Below, piece after piece: positions 32,874-41,997 of a stretch of DNA of 44,888 nt; position 1 is the first letter of the stretch; every line of letters starts with the position of its first letter. The notes below the pieces were generated by a model, which saw only the letters and a program-made list of their open reading frames with translations, was not told the origin of the DNA and searched no databases. Origin of the DNA: Microbulbifer halophilus (GTDB lineage Bacteria > Pseudomonadota > Gammaproteobacteria > Pseudomonadales > Cellvibrionaceae); assembly GCF_026183675.1 (NCBI RefSeq), contig NZ_JAPIVK010000015.1:1-44888 (forward strand). The letters are read 5' to 3'. Made by a program: the position numbers and the translations under genes.

Positions 32874-33965
32874 CTATAGAAAGCCCGGCTCCCAGCCATC
32901 CAGAATTTTCTCCCGGTTGTAGTTCCCCGCCTCTTCTTCATCCAGTTGACGCCGTTCCGGATTGACTGCGGCGCCCGGGCCGCGGCTTTTGTATTCGAAG
33001 AAACGGGAGCTCTCCGGCGTGAAAACCGCGCTCTTGCTGCCATCCCGCGCGGTACCATTCATCGAGTCCCAGCCATCGCGGGCGATATGATCGTCCATCC
33101 AGGTGTTGATAAAGACACTGGCCCCGATCGCGTCCGGATCGGCGTAGCGGCCGTCCTCAAAGGTGGTGGTGGGGTGCCACGGGCGTCCCAGTGGCACAGA
33201 ATCCGCGGGCACCGCCTCTTCCTTCAGCAGGCGGCAATTCAGGAATACCAGGCCGAAGTCATTGGCAATGTCGGTACTGGGTGCCGTTACATAGCCGGTG
33301 GTCTGCATATCCCGTGCGCGTTTGCGATTGACGATATCGCTCTTCTCGAACAGCGCCGTGCCTGCGCCGAAGATGAAATCCACATTGCCTTCGATCACGC
33401 TGTCGAGAAAATAGCTGCGGCCGGTGTTCACATACAGGGTGTCCTGGTAGCCGGATAGCTTCACGTCGCGAAAAGCGCTGCGGTCGGCGCGTCCGTTGAT
33501 GGCCAGGGCCACCGCCTGGGTGCCGCCGACCCGCTCGGTCGCCTGCTTGTCCAGCGCATCGTTGCGCAGGAAATCGAAGGCGTTCTCCACCGTCAGGCTC
33601 TCCGCACGAAAGTCCGGCGCCAGCACCGTGAGAGTGGCAGAGCGGAAGGTGCCCCAGGTTTCCTCCGAGCCGGGTATTTTCTGGCCGGCGTAGGCATCGT
33701 AGGTCAACACCACTCCGTCCCGGGACTCCCCCACCAGATTGATATTGGGCTTGGTGACAGTCAGTTTTTCGCGGTAGCGGCCGTTGCGGATATAGATAAT
33801 ATGAGGGCTGTCGGAGTCCGCCGGGGCCGCGGTCACCGCCTCGCTGACGGTGTGGTAGACATTTTCGACAATGGGGGTTCGGGGGTCTACCAGGGCCTGG
33901 TATTCCGGTGTCGCCCGGGCGCTACTGAAGAGCAGGACGGAGAGTAAGATAATCAGTGATCGCAT
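32874..33965 (-). CDS. pectin methylesterase, CE8
   Basis: 363 residues from ATG 33963-33965, with signal peptide MRSLIILLSVLLFSSARA. CE8 signature blocks occur in order: YIRNGRYREKL (the GxYxE-like block), TQAVALAINGRAD (oxyanion Gln region, near residue 152), SGYQDTLY (first catalytic Asp, near 176), GNVDFIFGAG (nucleophile Asp, near 192) and PLGRPWHPT (Arg, near 259). The enzyme removes methyl esters from homogalacturonan, exposing sites for pectate lyase and polygalacturonase. It is last in the minus-strand group PL10-CE12-CE8, and small palindromes separate the cistrons. Full length for a bacterial single-domain enzyme. Confidence 0.94.
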   Translation of the reverse strand: MRSLIILLSVLLFSSARATPEYQALVDPRTPIVENVYHTVSEAVTAAPADSDSPHIIYIRNGRYREKLTVTKPNINLVGESRDGVVLTYDAYAGQKIPGSEETWGTFRSATLTVLAPDFRAESLTVENAFDFLRNDALDKQATERVGGTQAVALAINGRADRSAFRDVKLSGYQDTLYVNTGRSYFLDSVIEGNVDFIFGAGTALFEKSDIVNRKRARDMQTTGYVTAPSTDIANDFGLVFLNCRLLKEEAVPADSVPLGRPWHPTTTFEDGRYADPDAIGASVFINTWMDDHIARDGWDSMNGTARDGSKSAVFTPESSRFFEYKSRGPGAAVNPERRQLDEEEAGNYNREKILDGWEPGFL

Positions 33966-34007
33966 GGCTTTCCAGTCGGCAAAAATGGCAATTCATCGGT
34001 CGTTGCA

Positions 34008-34026
34008 GGGTGCGCACGGCGCACCC
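34008..34026. repeat. palindrome between CE12 and CE8 genes
   Basis: GGGTGCGC-ACG-GCGCACCC, a perfect 8 bp stem, sits in the 87-base gap between the two minus-strand genes. Related to the hairpin at 32855-32872. It could process or stabilise the transcript. Confidence 0.45.
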
Positions 34027-34052
34027 TACGGAGAGGGTTTTACCAGCCGGGA

Positions 34053-34805
34053 TCAGTATTCCAGCGCCAGGTGTTTGGGATCCGGCTTGCGCAGCCGCTG
34101 TGCCAGCGGGTGATTCATTTCCTTCAGTTCTTCCAACACCAGTTGGGCCACTTCCCGCGCTCCCAGGTGATTGAAATGGGTATCGTCGCGCACGCCCACC
34201 GGATAGTTCGGGTGCGTATTCGGTGGGATATGCATAAAGCGCAGCGCGGACGTTTCATCACCCATTTCCTGGAAGTACTCGCGGGTAACTTTTTCCATAT
34301 CGATAAAGCCCACTTCTTCCGACGCCGCCACTTCGCGCGCGAGATCGGCGTAGGGGTGGGTGTGTTCGATCTTGTTGGGCCCGGCAAAGTAACGACGGGT
34401 CACCGGCGTCATCAGTAGCGGCGTGGCGTCCTTTGCGCGGGTTTCGCGGATAAAGCGGCTCAGGTTGGCCCTGTACTGGTCCGGTGCCGTGTAGCGGTCG
34501 ACCTTGCTTTCCACTTCGTCGTTGTGGCCGAACTGGATGATGACGTAGTCGCCCTTCTTTAGGGACTTTTCGATGCTACCCCAGCGGCCTTCCTCGATAA
34601 AGGTGCGGGTGCTGCGGCCGTTCTTCGCGCGGTTGTCCACCGCTATATCGTCGTCGAAGAAGTACTGGAAGGGCACGCCCCAGCCGGTCTCGGGGTAGTC
34701 CTTTACATGCTTGATGGCCATGGTGGAATCGCCGGCCATGTAGATGGTTTCCGCCTGGACGGCGGTGGCGATCAGGAGTGGGAGCAGACAGAGTAACTTT
34801 TTCAC
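34053..34805 (-). CDS. rhamnogalacturonan acetylesterase-like SGNH hydrolase, CE12
   Basis: 250 residues from ATG 34803-34805, with signal peptide MKKLLCLLPLLIATAVQA. Catalytic blocks: AGDSTMA (nucleophile Ser27, block I), DNRAKNGRSTRTF (block II Gly), IIQFGHND (block III Asn, near residue 90) and VRDDTHFNHLGA (Asp-x2-His, near 205). VTRRYFAG and DQYRANLSRFI are typical of CE12. These enzymes deacetylate rhamnogalacturonan or acetylated galacturonate, which opens the backbone to lyases and hydrolases. It is secreted to the periplasm or outside, in the same transcription direction as the pectate lyase upstream and pectin methylesterase downstream. Confidence 0.92.
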   Translation of the reverse strand: MKKLLCLLPLLIATAVQAETIYMAGDSTMAIKHVKDYPETGWGVPFQYFFDDDIAVDNRAKNGRSTRTFIEEGRWGSIEKSLKKGDYVIIQFGHNDEVESKVDRYTAPDQYRANLSRFIRETRAKDATPLLMTPVTRRYFAGPNKIEHTHPYADLAREVAASEEVGFIDMEKVTREYFQEMGDETSALRFMHIPPNTHPNYPVGVRDDTHFNHLGAREVAQLVLEELKEMNHPLAQRLRKPDPKHLALEY

Positions 34806-34831
34806 TTTTGTGCCTCTTTGGTTTGCACTTT

Positions 34832-34857
34832 GCAGGAGCCTGCAAGCAGGCTCCTGC
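34832..34857. repeat. perfect REP-like palindrome between PL10 and CE12 genes
   Basis: GCAGGAGCCTGC-AA-GCAGGCTCCTGC has two 12-base perfect arms. It shares the AGGAGCCTGC core with the element at 24160-24182. It occupies the 63-base gap between two co-oriented genes. Confidence 0.6.
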
Positions 34858-34868
34858 CGTAGTGCTTG

Positions 34869-36089
34869 TCAGTGGTAGCCGACGCTGTCGGCATAGTCGA
34901 TCAGCTTGCTGCCGTAGTTACCGCCCCACTCGTAGCCGTAGCGGCGCTCTGCCTCGATGGCCATGATGTCGTACTGCTTGATTCCGTCGCGGCCACTGAA
35001 GAAGCCGACGTCCTGTTGCAGGTCGTAGAAGCGGTACCACATGGTGCTACCTTCCTTTTCCTGGATGGGGTTGTAGCTGTCGTCGTCGCTGCTGCTGGAG
35101 CGTTTGATGTAGGCGGTGTCCGCCTCCTGCACCACGGGGCTGCGGTACCAGGTCAGGGCGGCGCGTACGGCGGCTTCCACTTCGTCGGTCTGCGGCCGCG
35201 ACATCAGGAAGGCGGTCACCAGCATGGATTCCTTGCCACTCTTGGAGGCGAGCTCGTAGGAGCGTGCCGGGCGTGGTTCGTAGGTCTCCGGGTCGTGCTG
35301 GGCGCACCAGACAGTTTTGGCATCGGCCTGCACTATCTGTGCATTGAGTATGAAGTCTACGCCCTTGTCGATGGCGGCGGCCATCTGCGTGCGCTGTTCA
35401 TCGCTGAACAGATCGCCGTCCAGGGGCGCTTCCTGGCGCACTGCCCGGTCGAGCAGGATCAACACCCGCGCCATGGCGCCGTCGTTGAAGGTGACGTAGT
35501 TGGAATAGGTGGTGCCGGTGCGCTCGGGGTAAACCTGTGGCCAGCCGCCGGATTCGTACTGCATGGTCAACAGGAATTCCAGGGCATTGTGCGCGGCCTC
35601 GCGGTATTTGGTATCGCTACTGCGCTGGTAGACATCGGCCAGGAACAGTAGCTCGGTAACGGTGGCATCGTTGTCGATGGTGCCCAGCTCGACGCCGTCT
35701 TCGCCGGTCCAGCCGGAGCGCTCACTGGTGCCATCCCAAGGCGAGGTGTATTTGTCCTTGCCGTATTTGTAGAAGCCGCCGTGGTCCATCTGCCAGGTGA
35801 TCATGTTGTCGGCCAGGGTCTTGTCGGCTTCGAGGTCGCTGCTGATCCAGGATTTGTAGTTGTCCAGCTCGCCGTAAATCGGGTTGCCGTTTTGCGACAG
35901 CATCTCGGCATCACCACCGGAAGAGGAGCTGGAGGACGATGAACTCGAAGACGAACTCGATGAGGAGGAACTCGACGAGGAAGAGGAGTTGCTCTCGTTC
36001 GCAGGCGGTATGGTTTCCGGCGAGTCGCTACCGCTGCAGGCAGCGAGTAGCAGTGCGGACAGGGTCAGCGACAGGGCTGAAAGCTTCAT
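34869..36089 (-). CDS. PL10-family pectate lyase lipoprotein with poly-serine linker
   Basis: 406 residues from ATG 36087-36089. The start gives a lipoprotein signal (MKLSALSLTLSALLLAAC, Cys18). A run of 23 serines (about residues 35-57) links it to the catalytic domain; all six serine codons are mixed, so the run is kept by protein-level selection. PL10 marks follow: NMITWQMDHGGFYK, TIDNDATVTELLFLADVYQ, GGWPQVYPERTGTTYSNYVTFNDGAMARVL, and the catalytic-Arg region WCAQHDPETYEPRPARSYEL near residue 270. The C-terminus has RFYDLQQDVGFFSGRDG. It cleaves de-esterified homogalacturonan by Ca-dependent beta-elimination, making unsaturated ends for GH105 and KduI. The linker holds the enzyme away from the membrane anchor. 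Confidence 0.94.
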   Translation of the reverse strand: MKLSALSLTLSALLLAACSGSDSPETIPPANESNSSSSSSSSSSSSSSSSSSSSSSSGGDAEMLSQNGNPIYGELDNYKSWISSDLEADKTLADNMITWQMDHGGFYKYGKDKYTSPWDGTSERSGWTGEDGVELGTIDNDATVTELLFLADVYQRSSDTKYREAAHNALEFLLTMQYESGGWPQVYPERTGTTYSNYVTFNDGAMARVLILLDRAVRQEAPLDGDLFSDEQRTQMAAAIDKGVDFILNAQIVQADAKTVWCAQHDPETYEPRPARSYELASKSGKESMLVTAFLMSRPQTDEVEAAVRAALTWYRSPVVQEADTAYIKRSSSSDDDSYNPIQEKEGSTMWYRFYDLQQDVGFFSGRDGIKQYDIMAIEAERRYGYEWGGNYGSKLIDYADSVGYH

Positions 36090-36152
36090 GGGTAAACCCT
36101 CAATAGTGCGCAAGTTGTTCTGTGTAAGCCAGCGGAATGCAGGTCATATCGG

Positions 36153-36178
36153 AAAAAAGCCCCGCGTATTCGCGGGGC
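36153..36178 (-). terminator. intrinsic terminator of the second TonB receptor gene
   Basis: Read on the minus strand, GCCCCGCG-AATA-CGCGGGGC (36178-36159) is a perfect 8 bp stem followed by TTTTTT (36158-36153). It lies about 30 bases beyond the receptor stop and separates it from the PL10 gene. Confidence 0.8.
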
Positions 36179-36206
36179 GAAGCAAGGGCATAGGGAATCT
36201 GCCTTC

Positions 36207-39194
36207 TCAGAAATCCATGGTCAGGCCCAGTTGGTAGCCGGGGCCATATTGCTCTACATCGAACAGCATGGCACCACCGGAATCTTCATTGCCGGCGAAG
36301 AAATACTCGTCCACGCTGTCGGTGATGTTGATGGCATCCAGGTATACCTGAGTGCTGTCGTTCACGCGATAGGTGGCCTTGATATCGAAGGTGGTGGACT
36401 GGTCCTGGTAGACATCGGCCCAGGCGACACAGTTGTCGGCGTAACCCAGGGCGGCATCCGCTTCCATGTCGGCGGCGGTACAGCTGCCGATGCGCTTGAG
36501 GATCTCGCCGGTATAGTTGGCAATCATGCGCACGGAGAGGCTGTCGTTCTCCCAACCCAGGGTCAGATTGGCGGCGGTGTCGGCCTGTTCCGGAAGCTGG
36601 ATGCTGTCGACGCGTACCGTCTCGCCCACGTCGCCGTCACTCTGCTGCAGGGTGGCGTTGGCCTGTACAAAGATATTGTCCAGCCAGCGGCCGACCTTGT
36701 GATGCTCCCAGGTGCCGTCGAAGTAGTGACTGAAACTGAGCTCGGTACCGTAGACTTTCGCCTTGTTGCCGTTGAGGTAGGTCTCGGCGTTGGTGACGGT
36801 GAGGTCGGGATCGATATGGAATAGATCCACCTGCTCCACCGGTACGTCGAAGCCCAGTTCGCTGATGGTGATATTCACCCCGGAGGCGGAGACGATGAAG
36901 TCGCTGATGTCCTTGTAGAAGAGTGCTGCCTCCAGGAAGGTGTAGTCCCCGTACCAGGAGAGCGACATATCCAGGTTGGTGGATTGCATCGGGTCCAGGG
37001 ACGGATTGCCGATGCGCACCGTGTTGTCTTCGGACATGGTGAAGTACTGCTGCTGGTACTCCAGGTCCCCGCGTTCCGAGCCGATATCGGAGGGATCCTC
37101 GTTACACTCGCCGTTGAATTCGGATTCCGGATCGGTGTTACAGAAGATCACCCGATCGCGTACCTCGAAGAAGGCGCGGCTCTTGCCGAAGTCCGGGCGG
37201 CTGTAACTGGTCCAGAGTGCGGCGCGTCCCAGCAGCCGCTCCGACAGCTCGTGGCGGTAGTGCAGCGCCGGCAGGAAGTTGCCGTACTCGTTGGAGACAT
37301 CCTCCAGCGGCAGGCCGATATCAAAGGAGTTGAGGGTCTCGTCCGACTCGTTGCGATCGTTGCGGATGGAAAAGTAACCGGTTGAGTCGAACTTGGTCTG
37401 CGTGTAGCGGGCACCGGCGATCAGCGTGGCGTCCGGCAGTACCTGGAACTCGGCCATGGCGTAGATCGCGGACGCGTCCTCACTCAGGTCGTAGTCCCGG
37501 CGGGTGCTTTCCACTTCGCTCTCCCCCGGGTCGTAGTTGTCGCCGATGGCGCGGGTGCCGGCGATCAACTGTTCCGCGGCGCCGTTGGTGATGAAGGCGT
37601 GGTCGAAGTTGCCGTTCTCGGGAATGAAGGTGGGGTAGTCCCCGAGGGTGGAGCTGGCCATATCCACGCACTCGAGATCGTCACAGCCGAGCCCGGATTT
37701 GTCCTCCGGCACGATACTCGCGCGGTTCTTGTCGAAGTTGCGTTCACGCTGGCGGATATTGACGCCGGTCTTGAAGTAATTGACGAAACCGGTCTGGAAG
37801 TCCTTGCGCAGGTCGAAGGTGAACTGGTCCACCGAGTCCTCTCGCAGACTGTTTTCCATAAACAGGTTGTCGTATTTCATGTACCGCTGGGATGCCTCCC
37901 CCATCTGGTAGCCGGCACCGCTGTGGCCGCCGGCCCCGGCAATGGAATCCACGCCGGCCGCGTCCGCCAGCCAGTCCGGGTCCACGATCTGGCCGTTGAC
38001 GAAGCCGCTGTCGGAGCGACCCAGCGCGGCCAGCTCACGCACGCGGAACTGTACGCGGCGGCCGTCCGGCTTTTCGTTTTCACTGTGGGAAGAGGTGATT
38101 TCGTACTGCGCTTCCCAGCCGTCGCCGAAGCGGTTTTCACCACTGAAGGCGAAGGTGTTGGTGGTGACCTTGGATTCCTGGATAAAGTACTGGTGCTGCA
38201 GGTCCACACTGGTGCCGCCGAAGACACCCTTGGCGGGATCCAGATAGTAGACATTCTCGTTGTCGGAGAGGTTGAAGCGGTAGTATTCGCGCAGGGCCAC
38301 GTCCACGTCTTCGTAGCTGGTGTGATTCAGTTTCAGGCGGTAGCGGCTGCCGTCATCGGGCTCGTACTCGAGGTTGACCAGTGCCGCGACGCGCTCGCGC
38401 TCGGCGTTTTCCTGGCGGGTCTCGAACTCCCAGGGCACCAGCATCCGGGTTCCATCCGTTTCCACATAGTTGGGCAGGGTGCTGGAATGGTGTCGGGTTT
38501 CGTAACCCTGTGTGGTGCGCTCTTCCCAAGAGGCGGTATAGGCAACGCCCAGCTTGTCGTCCATCAGGATATTGGATCCCTGCAGCGTGAGCTTGGGGGA
38601 GTTTTCCTCGGCCTGGTCCTGCACGTAGTTCTGTGCGCGCAACTTGATGCTGTCTTCGCCGCGATCCAGTGCGGACAGGGTTTTCACATTGATGGAGCCG
38701 CCGATGGCGTCCAGGTCCATGTCCGGAGTCAGGGACTTGTTGACCTCGATGGACTGCAGCACGTCGGTGGGCAGACCGTCCAGTGAAAAGGCGCGGTTTT
38801 CCAGGTCGCCGTTGCTGCCGCCACCGGCGTTGGCCATGACACCGCCGTCCATGCGCACACTCACCATGCCCGGCCCCAGGCCGCGCAGCGAAACGAATTT
38901 GCCTTCGCCCTCGCTCTTCTGCAGCGTAATACCGGGCATGCGGCGCAGCAGTTCCGCGGCGTTCTGGTCGGAGAAGTTGCCGGCGTCGTCCTGGGTGACG
39001 ATGGAGCTGAAGTTGTCCTTGTTTCTCTCTGCCGCGCGGGCGTTCAGTTCCGCGTTGCGCACCCCCTCCACATAGACTTCTTCCAGGCTGGCGTCGTAGT
39101 CGGTTTCTTCGTTTTCATTGTCCTGTTGGGCAAAGGCCGCGCTGCTGGCCAGGGCGATGGCCAGGGGCAGGATTTTCTTGCTTTGGTATTTCAT
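36207..39194 (-). CDS. TonB-dependent outer-membrane receptor (pectin oligomer uptake inferred)
   Basis: 995 residues from ATG 39192-39194 (GGGAGAAAG upstream), with signal MKYQSKKILPLAIALASSAAFAQ. An acidic stretch and LEEVYVEGVR (TonB-box-like) precede the plug (NFSDQNAAELLRRMPGITL; GKFVSLRGLGPGMVSVRMDGG). The barrel ends with Phe (GLTMDF). RIGNPSLDPMQSTNLDMSLSWY is the conserved late barrel motif. It is distinct in sequence from the receptor at 21198, so the two probably take different pectic fragments (for example homogalacturonan versus rhamnogalacturonan); that is inference. It lies downstream of the multi-module lipoprotein gene with a 60-base gap containing a strong hairpin. Confidence 0.92.
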   Translation of the reverse strand: MKYQSKKILPLAIALASSAAFAQQDNENEETDYDASLEEVYVEGVRNAELNARAAERNKDNFSSIVTQDDAGNFSDQNAAELLRRMPGITLQKSEGEGKFVSLRGLGPGMVSVRMDGGVMANAGGGSNGDLENRAFSLDGLPTDVLQSIEVNKSLTPDMDLDAIGGSINVKTLSALDRGEDSIKLRAQNYVQDQAEENSPKLTLQGSNILMDDKLGVAYTASWEERTTQGYETRHHSSTLPNYVETDGTRMLVPWEFETRQENAERERVAALVNLEYEPDDGSRYRLKLNHTSYEDVDVALREYYRFNLSDNENVYYLDPAKGVFGGTSVDLQHQYFIQESKVTTNTFAFSGENRFGDGWEAQYEITSSHSENEKPDGRRVQFRVRELAALGRSDSGFVNGQIVDPDWLADAAGVDSIAGAGGHSGAGYQMGEASQRYMKYDNLFMENSLREDSVDQFTFDLRKDFQTGFVNYFKTGVNIRQRERNFDKNRASIVPEDKSGLGCDDLECVDMASSTLGDYPTFIPENGNFDHAFITNGAAEQLIAGTRAIGDNYDPGESEVESTRRDYDLSEDASAIYAMAEFQVLPDATLIAGARYTQTKFDSTGYFSIRNDRNESDETLNSFDIGLPLEDVSNEYGNFLPALHYRHELSERLLGRAALWTSYSRPDFGKSRAFFEVRDRVIFCNTDPESEFNGECNEDPSDIGSERGDLEYQQQYFTMSEDNTVRIGNPSLDPMQSTNLDMSLSWYGDYTFLEAALFYKDISDFIVSASGVNITISELGFDVPVEQVDLFHIDPDLTVTNAETYLNGNKAKVYGTELSFSHYFDGTWEHHKVGRWLDNIFVQANATLQQSDGDVGETVRVDSIQLPEQADTAANLTLGWENDSLSVRMIANYTGEILKRIGSCTAADMEADAALGYADNCVAWADVYQDQSTTFDIKATYRVNDSTQVYLDAINITDSVDEYFFAGNEDSGGAMLFDVEQYGPGYQLGLTMDF

Positions 39195-39224
39195 TATTCT
39201 TTCTCCCATCTCTCTTATTGTTGT

Positions 39225-39247
39225 GCGCGGCCGCCGGGCGGCCGCGC
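39225..39247. repeat. intercistronic hairpin between the multi-module lipoprotein and TonB receptor genes
   Basis: GCGCGGCCGC-CGG-GCGGCCGCGC is a perfect 10 bp GC stem without a T run, eight bases from the end of the lipoprotein gene. Probable message-processing or partial attenuation site between two co-oriented genes. Confidence 0.5.
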
Positions 39248-39254
39248 CGGTCCT

Positions 39255-41894
39255 TTACTGATATTTGACGACCAGGTTGTCGATGGTGATTGGTGCTTCC
39301 GTGCGACTGTCGCAGCGGAATTGCAGGAAGGAGTTCTCGGTACCCACGAGGTTGCCTTCCTCATCTTCGTTTATTGCGATGGTGACCGGGCCGGTGGGCT
39401 GGGCTCCGTCGGCCATTTCCGGGGCGAGTTTCTCGAATACTTTCGAATCACCGCCGTGGACGGAATTGCTGGAACTGCTGCTGGTGTTATTGTCCACATA
39501 CACTTGGCACTTTCCGGTTTCATCCCCGTCCAACGCATTCTCGTTAGTTAGTACATTGAAGGTGATGATGTACGGCTTGCTGAGATCCAGGTCGCCCATG
39601 GAGGCCTCGTCATCCCCGGTGGTCTCTGTACCCGGCGCCGTTTCGCCAGCAGTGAAGCGGGCGTCCCGGTAGCTGATCTGTCCGTCCTTTAGTTCGATGC
39701 GCGAGCCGCCGCCGGTGACGTTGTAGAAGGGATCACCGCCGGAGTTGGCCTTGTAGTCGGCGGTGAAGAAGTCGCTCTCACTGGCGTCGCCTTCGCTGGC
39801 AGCATCGAAGTCCTCGACCAGGATTTCACCGGAGTCGGTGCCTTCATCCTGGCCCTCGCCGCGGTAGCTGCCGAGCTTGCCGATCCTGGAGGGCAGTTCG
39901 CCCACCAGATCCGCGGGTTCGAGTGCGGCGGTGGTGGCATCGTCGCTCCAGATTAGCCAGTCCACATTCGACTTGTAGGCACTGCTGCTGCCCTCGCCGA
40001 TACGCAGGCGCGCTGAACTGCTGCCGCCGTCGCGGCCGGTGCCGGTGATTTCCGTTACGGTGGTGTCTTCGACAAAGAGCCCGGAAACATTCTCACCGTC
40101 GCGGTAGATACGTGCGGTGATGTCTGATTGGCCATTCAGGGTCAGGGCTACGTGGTAGATGTGATAATCATCATTCATGACCATTTCCGCTTCCGCGGTG
40201 TTGTCGCCGTCGGTGAACTTCTCCAACTGCAGATTGCCGCTATCTCCCTGGTCCGGGCGCAGAATGGTTTTCACTCGGCGTCCATCTGTTTCGCCGAAGG
40301 AAATTTCCACCTCGAAACCGCGGTAGGAAGGCTTCTGGGGGCTTGAGGGAATTGGACTCTTCAAGCGGCCGATCCATGTGAAGTGACGGGGATAACTGCT
40401 GGTATTATTGATTATCGCCGCGCCGGACAGATCTGCGGTCGCATTGAGACCCGGGTCGCTGGTGGTATCCAGAGTAGTCGAGCCGTTGTTATGAGCGGTG
40501 AAGTAAGGCGCTTCCTCTTCCGGATCGAGATCGAAGGTCTGGGTGGTATCACTACCGTTGACGACTACCGCTCCGGCTTCGTTTGGTACCAGGCAGCCAT
40601 CCCAGACGCCCCAATTGATGGTGCTGTCCACCGTCGTAATGGCCGAACAACCGGCGGGCTCTTCCGGCGTGTCGGAGCTCGCCGGACTCCAGTCCCCCGG
40701 TCCGGCGGAGTTGGCGCCGCGCAGGAAGACGTAATAGTCGCTGCCGTTTTCCAGTTCTTCGATCAGTTTGCTGGTGCCGTCGATGCCTTCGATCAGGCGC
40801 GCACCTTCCGCCGTGTTGCTGGTGTTCACCGCCAGGTCGTAAGTCACGGCACTGGGCAGGCTGTCCCAGCTCGCGGACAGGGCGCCGTCGCGGGAGACCA
40901 GGGTGGGGCCGGCCTCCGGCGCATCCGGCGGTGTGGCGTCCTTGAAGGTGTTGCAGGCGGGCAGGTCGGCCTGGCCGTCTTCGCTCTGGGGCTCGATCAG
41001 CAGGTCGTCGATGATCACCTGGGCGCCGCCGTCGCTGGGTACGCGGAACTGCAGGAAGGAGGTGGCGCTGCCGATCTGGTCGACGAACTGGTTTTTGACC
41101 TCGCCGCCCGGGGCGAAGGTGGTATCGCCCGGCACATTGATCTCGACCCGCTCGCCCGCTGTCAGGCTGGGGGTGCCGGCGTTGAGAATCAGCGGGCTGG
41201 AGTGGATGGAGGTTCCGGTATTGGTGTTGCTGTGGTTGCTGTCCACATAGATGAACATACTGCCGGCGCCGCCGCGCACCGCCTTCACGCAGAAGGACAC
41301 CCGGTAGGGCTGGCTCAGATCCAGCTCCCCCCAACTGCCGTTATCGCGGGTGGCGCTGCCGGCGCTGGAGTCTTTTTTCGGGTCGGTGTTTTCCGCCGTC
41401 TTGGCCTTGGGGTCGGCCAGCTCGGAGCGCGTCTGGCCGATACTGACCCGCGCGTTGCTGATCAGCAGGGAGGGATTGCCATCGTCGCTGGCGATCCCCA
41501 GGCGGTTCTCGTGATCCACGGTGATATCGGCGGGATCCGGGTTGTAGTCGTCGCCGAAAAAGCAGCAGGTGGGGTACCAGAAGGCGGGGTAGGGATCTTC
41601 GTATTCCGCGTTTTCCTCCGCCGTGGCCAGGCTCTTGTACTCGGGGCTGAAAAAGTACTTGGTGTCTTCCTGGTCGAAGTTATTGAGCAGGTTGTCGCCG
41701 AAATCCTCGTGAAAGGGCAGCGGCGTGTTGGCGATGCCGCTGGGCTCCTCCGACGGCGGCTCTTCCGCCGGTGGATCCATGGCGATGATATCGCCTTCGT
41801 TGTTGGAATCGGCGCCACCGCCGCTACAGGCGGTCAGGACACTCAGGCTGGAAAGCAGAATTAAAGATGTGGCTTTGTGGTGCCAGGGTCTCAT
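39255..41894 (-). CDS. multi-module surface lipoprotein of unknown function with duplicated domains
   Basis: 879 residues from ATG 41892-41894 (MRPWHHKATSLILLSSLSVLTAC; lipobox Cys23). Visible layout: acidic linker (about 24-50); module A (about 55-297); fibronectin-III-like domain (about 318-405, APEAGPTLVSRDGALSASW); module B with LamG-like features (about 420-680, HFTWIGRLKSP, VDWLIWSDDATTA); module C (about 690-879). A and C are clearly repeats of each other: GELDLSQPYRVSF/GDLDLSKPYIITF, FIYVDSNHSNTNT/QVYVDNNTSSSSS, SFLQFRV/SFLQFRC, VIIDDLLIE/ITIDNLVVK. No catalytic motif of a known lyase, hydrolase or esterase is seen, so carbohydrate binding or presentation at the cell surface is my inference. 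It is preceded by two operator-like sites, and by context is expressed with the receptor downstream. Confidence 0.8.
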   Translation of the reverse strand: MRPWHHKATSLILLSSLSVLTACSGGGADSNNEGDIIAMDPPAEEPPSEEPSGIANTPLPFHEDFGDNLLNNFDQEDTKYFFSPEYKSLATAEENAEYEDPYPAFWYPTCCFFGDDYNPDPADITVDHENRLGIASDDGNPSLLISNARVSIGQTRSELADPKAKTAENTDPKKDSSAGSATRDNGSWGELDLSQPYRVSFCVKAVRGGAGSMFIYVDSNHSNTNTGTSIHSSPLILNAGTPSLTAGERVEINVPGDTTFAPGGEVKNQFVDQIGSATSFLQFRVPSDGGAQVIIDDLLIEPQSEDGQADLPACNTFKDATPPDAPEAGPTLVSRDGALSASWDSLPSAVTYDLAVNTSNTAEGARLIEGIDGTSKLIEELENGSDYYVFLRGANSAGPGDWSPASSDTPEEPAGCSAITTVDSTINWGVWDGCLVPNEAGAVVVNGSDTTQTFDLDPEEEAPYFTAHNNGSTTLDTTSDPGLNATADLSGAAIINNTSSYPRHFTWIGRLKSPIPSSPQKPSYRGFEVEISFGETDGRRVKTILRPDQGDSGNLQLEKFTDGDNTAEAEMVMNDDYHIYHVALTLNGQSDITARIYRDGENVSGLFVEDTTVTEITGTGRDGGSSSARLRIGEGSSSAYKSNVDWLIWSDDATTAALEPADLVGELPSRIGKLGSYRGEGQDEGTDSGEILVEDFDAASEGDASESDFFTADYKANSGGDPFYNVTGGGSRIELKDGQISYRDARFTAGETAPGTETTGDDEASMGDLDLSKPYIITFNVLTNENALDGDETGKCQVYVDNNTSSSSSNSVHGGDSKVFEKLAPEMADGAQPTGPVTIAINEDEEGNLVGTENSFLQFRCDSRTEAPITIDNLVVKYQ

Positions 41895-41997
41895 GGCTCG
41901 TCCTCTCTTTGTCATCGCTAGTTATTGTTATTGAGCTTCGAGTACACAGAGGCTCAGTCCGGAACCTTTTATTATTGGATAGGCAGTTTAAATAAAT

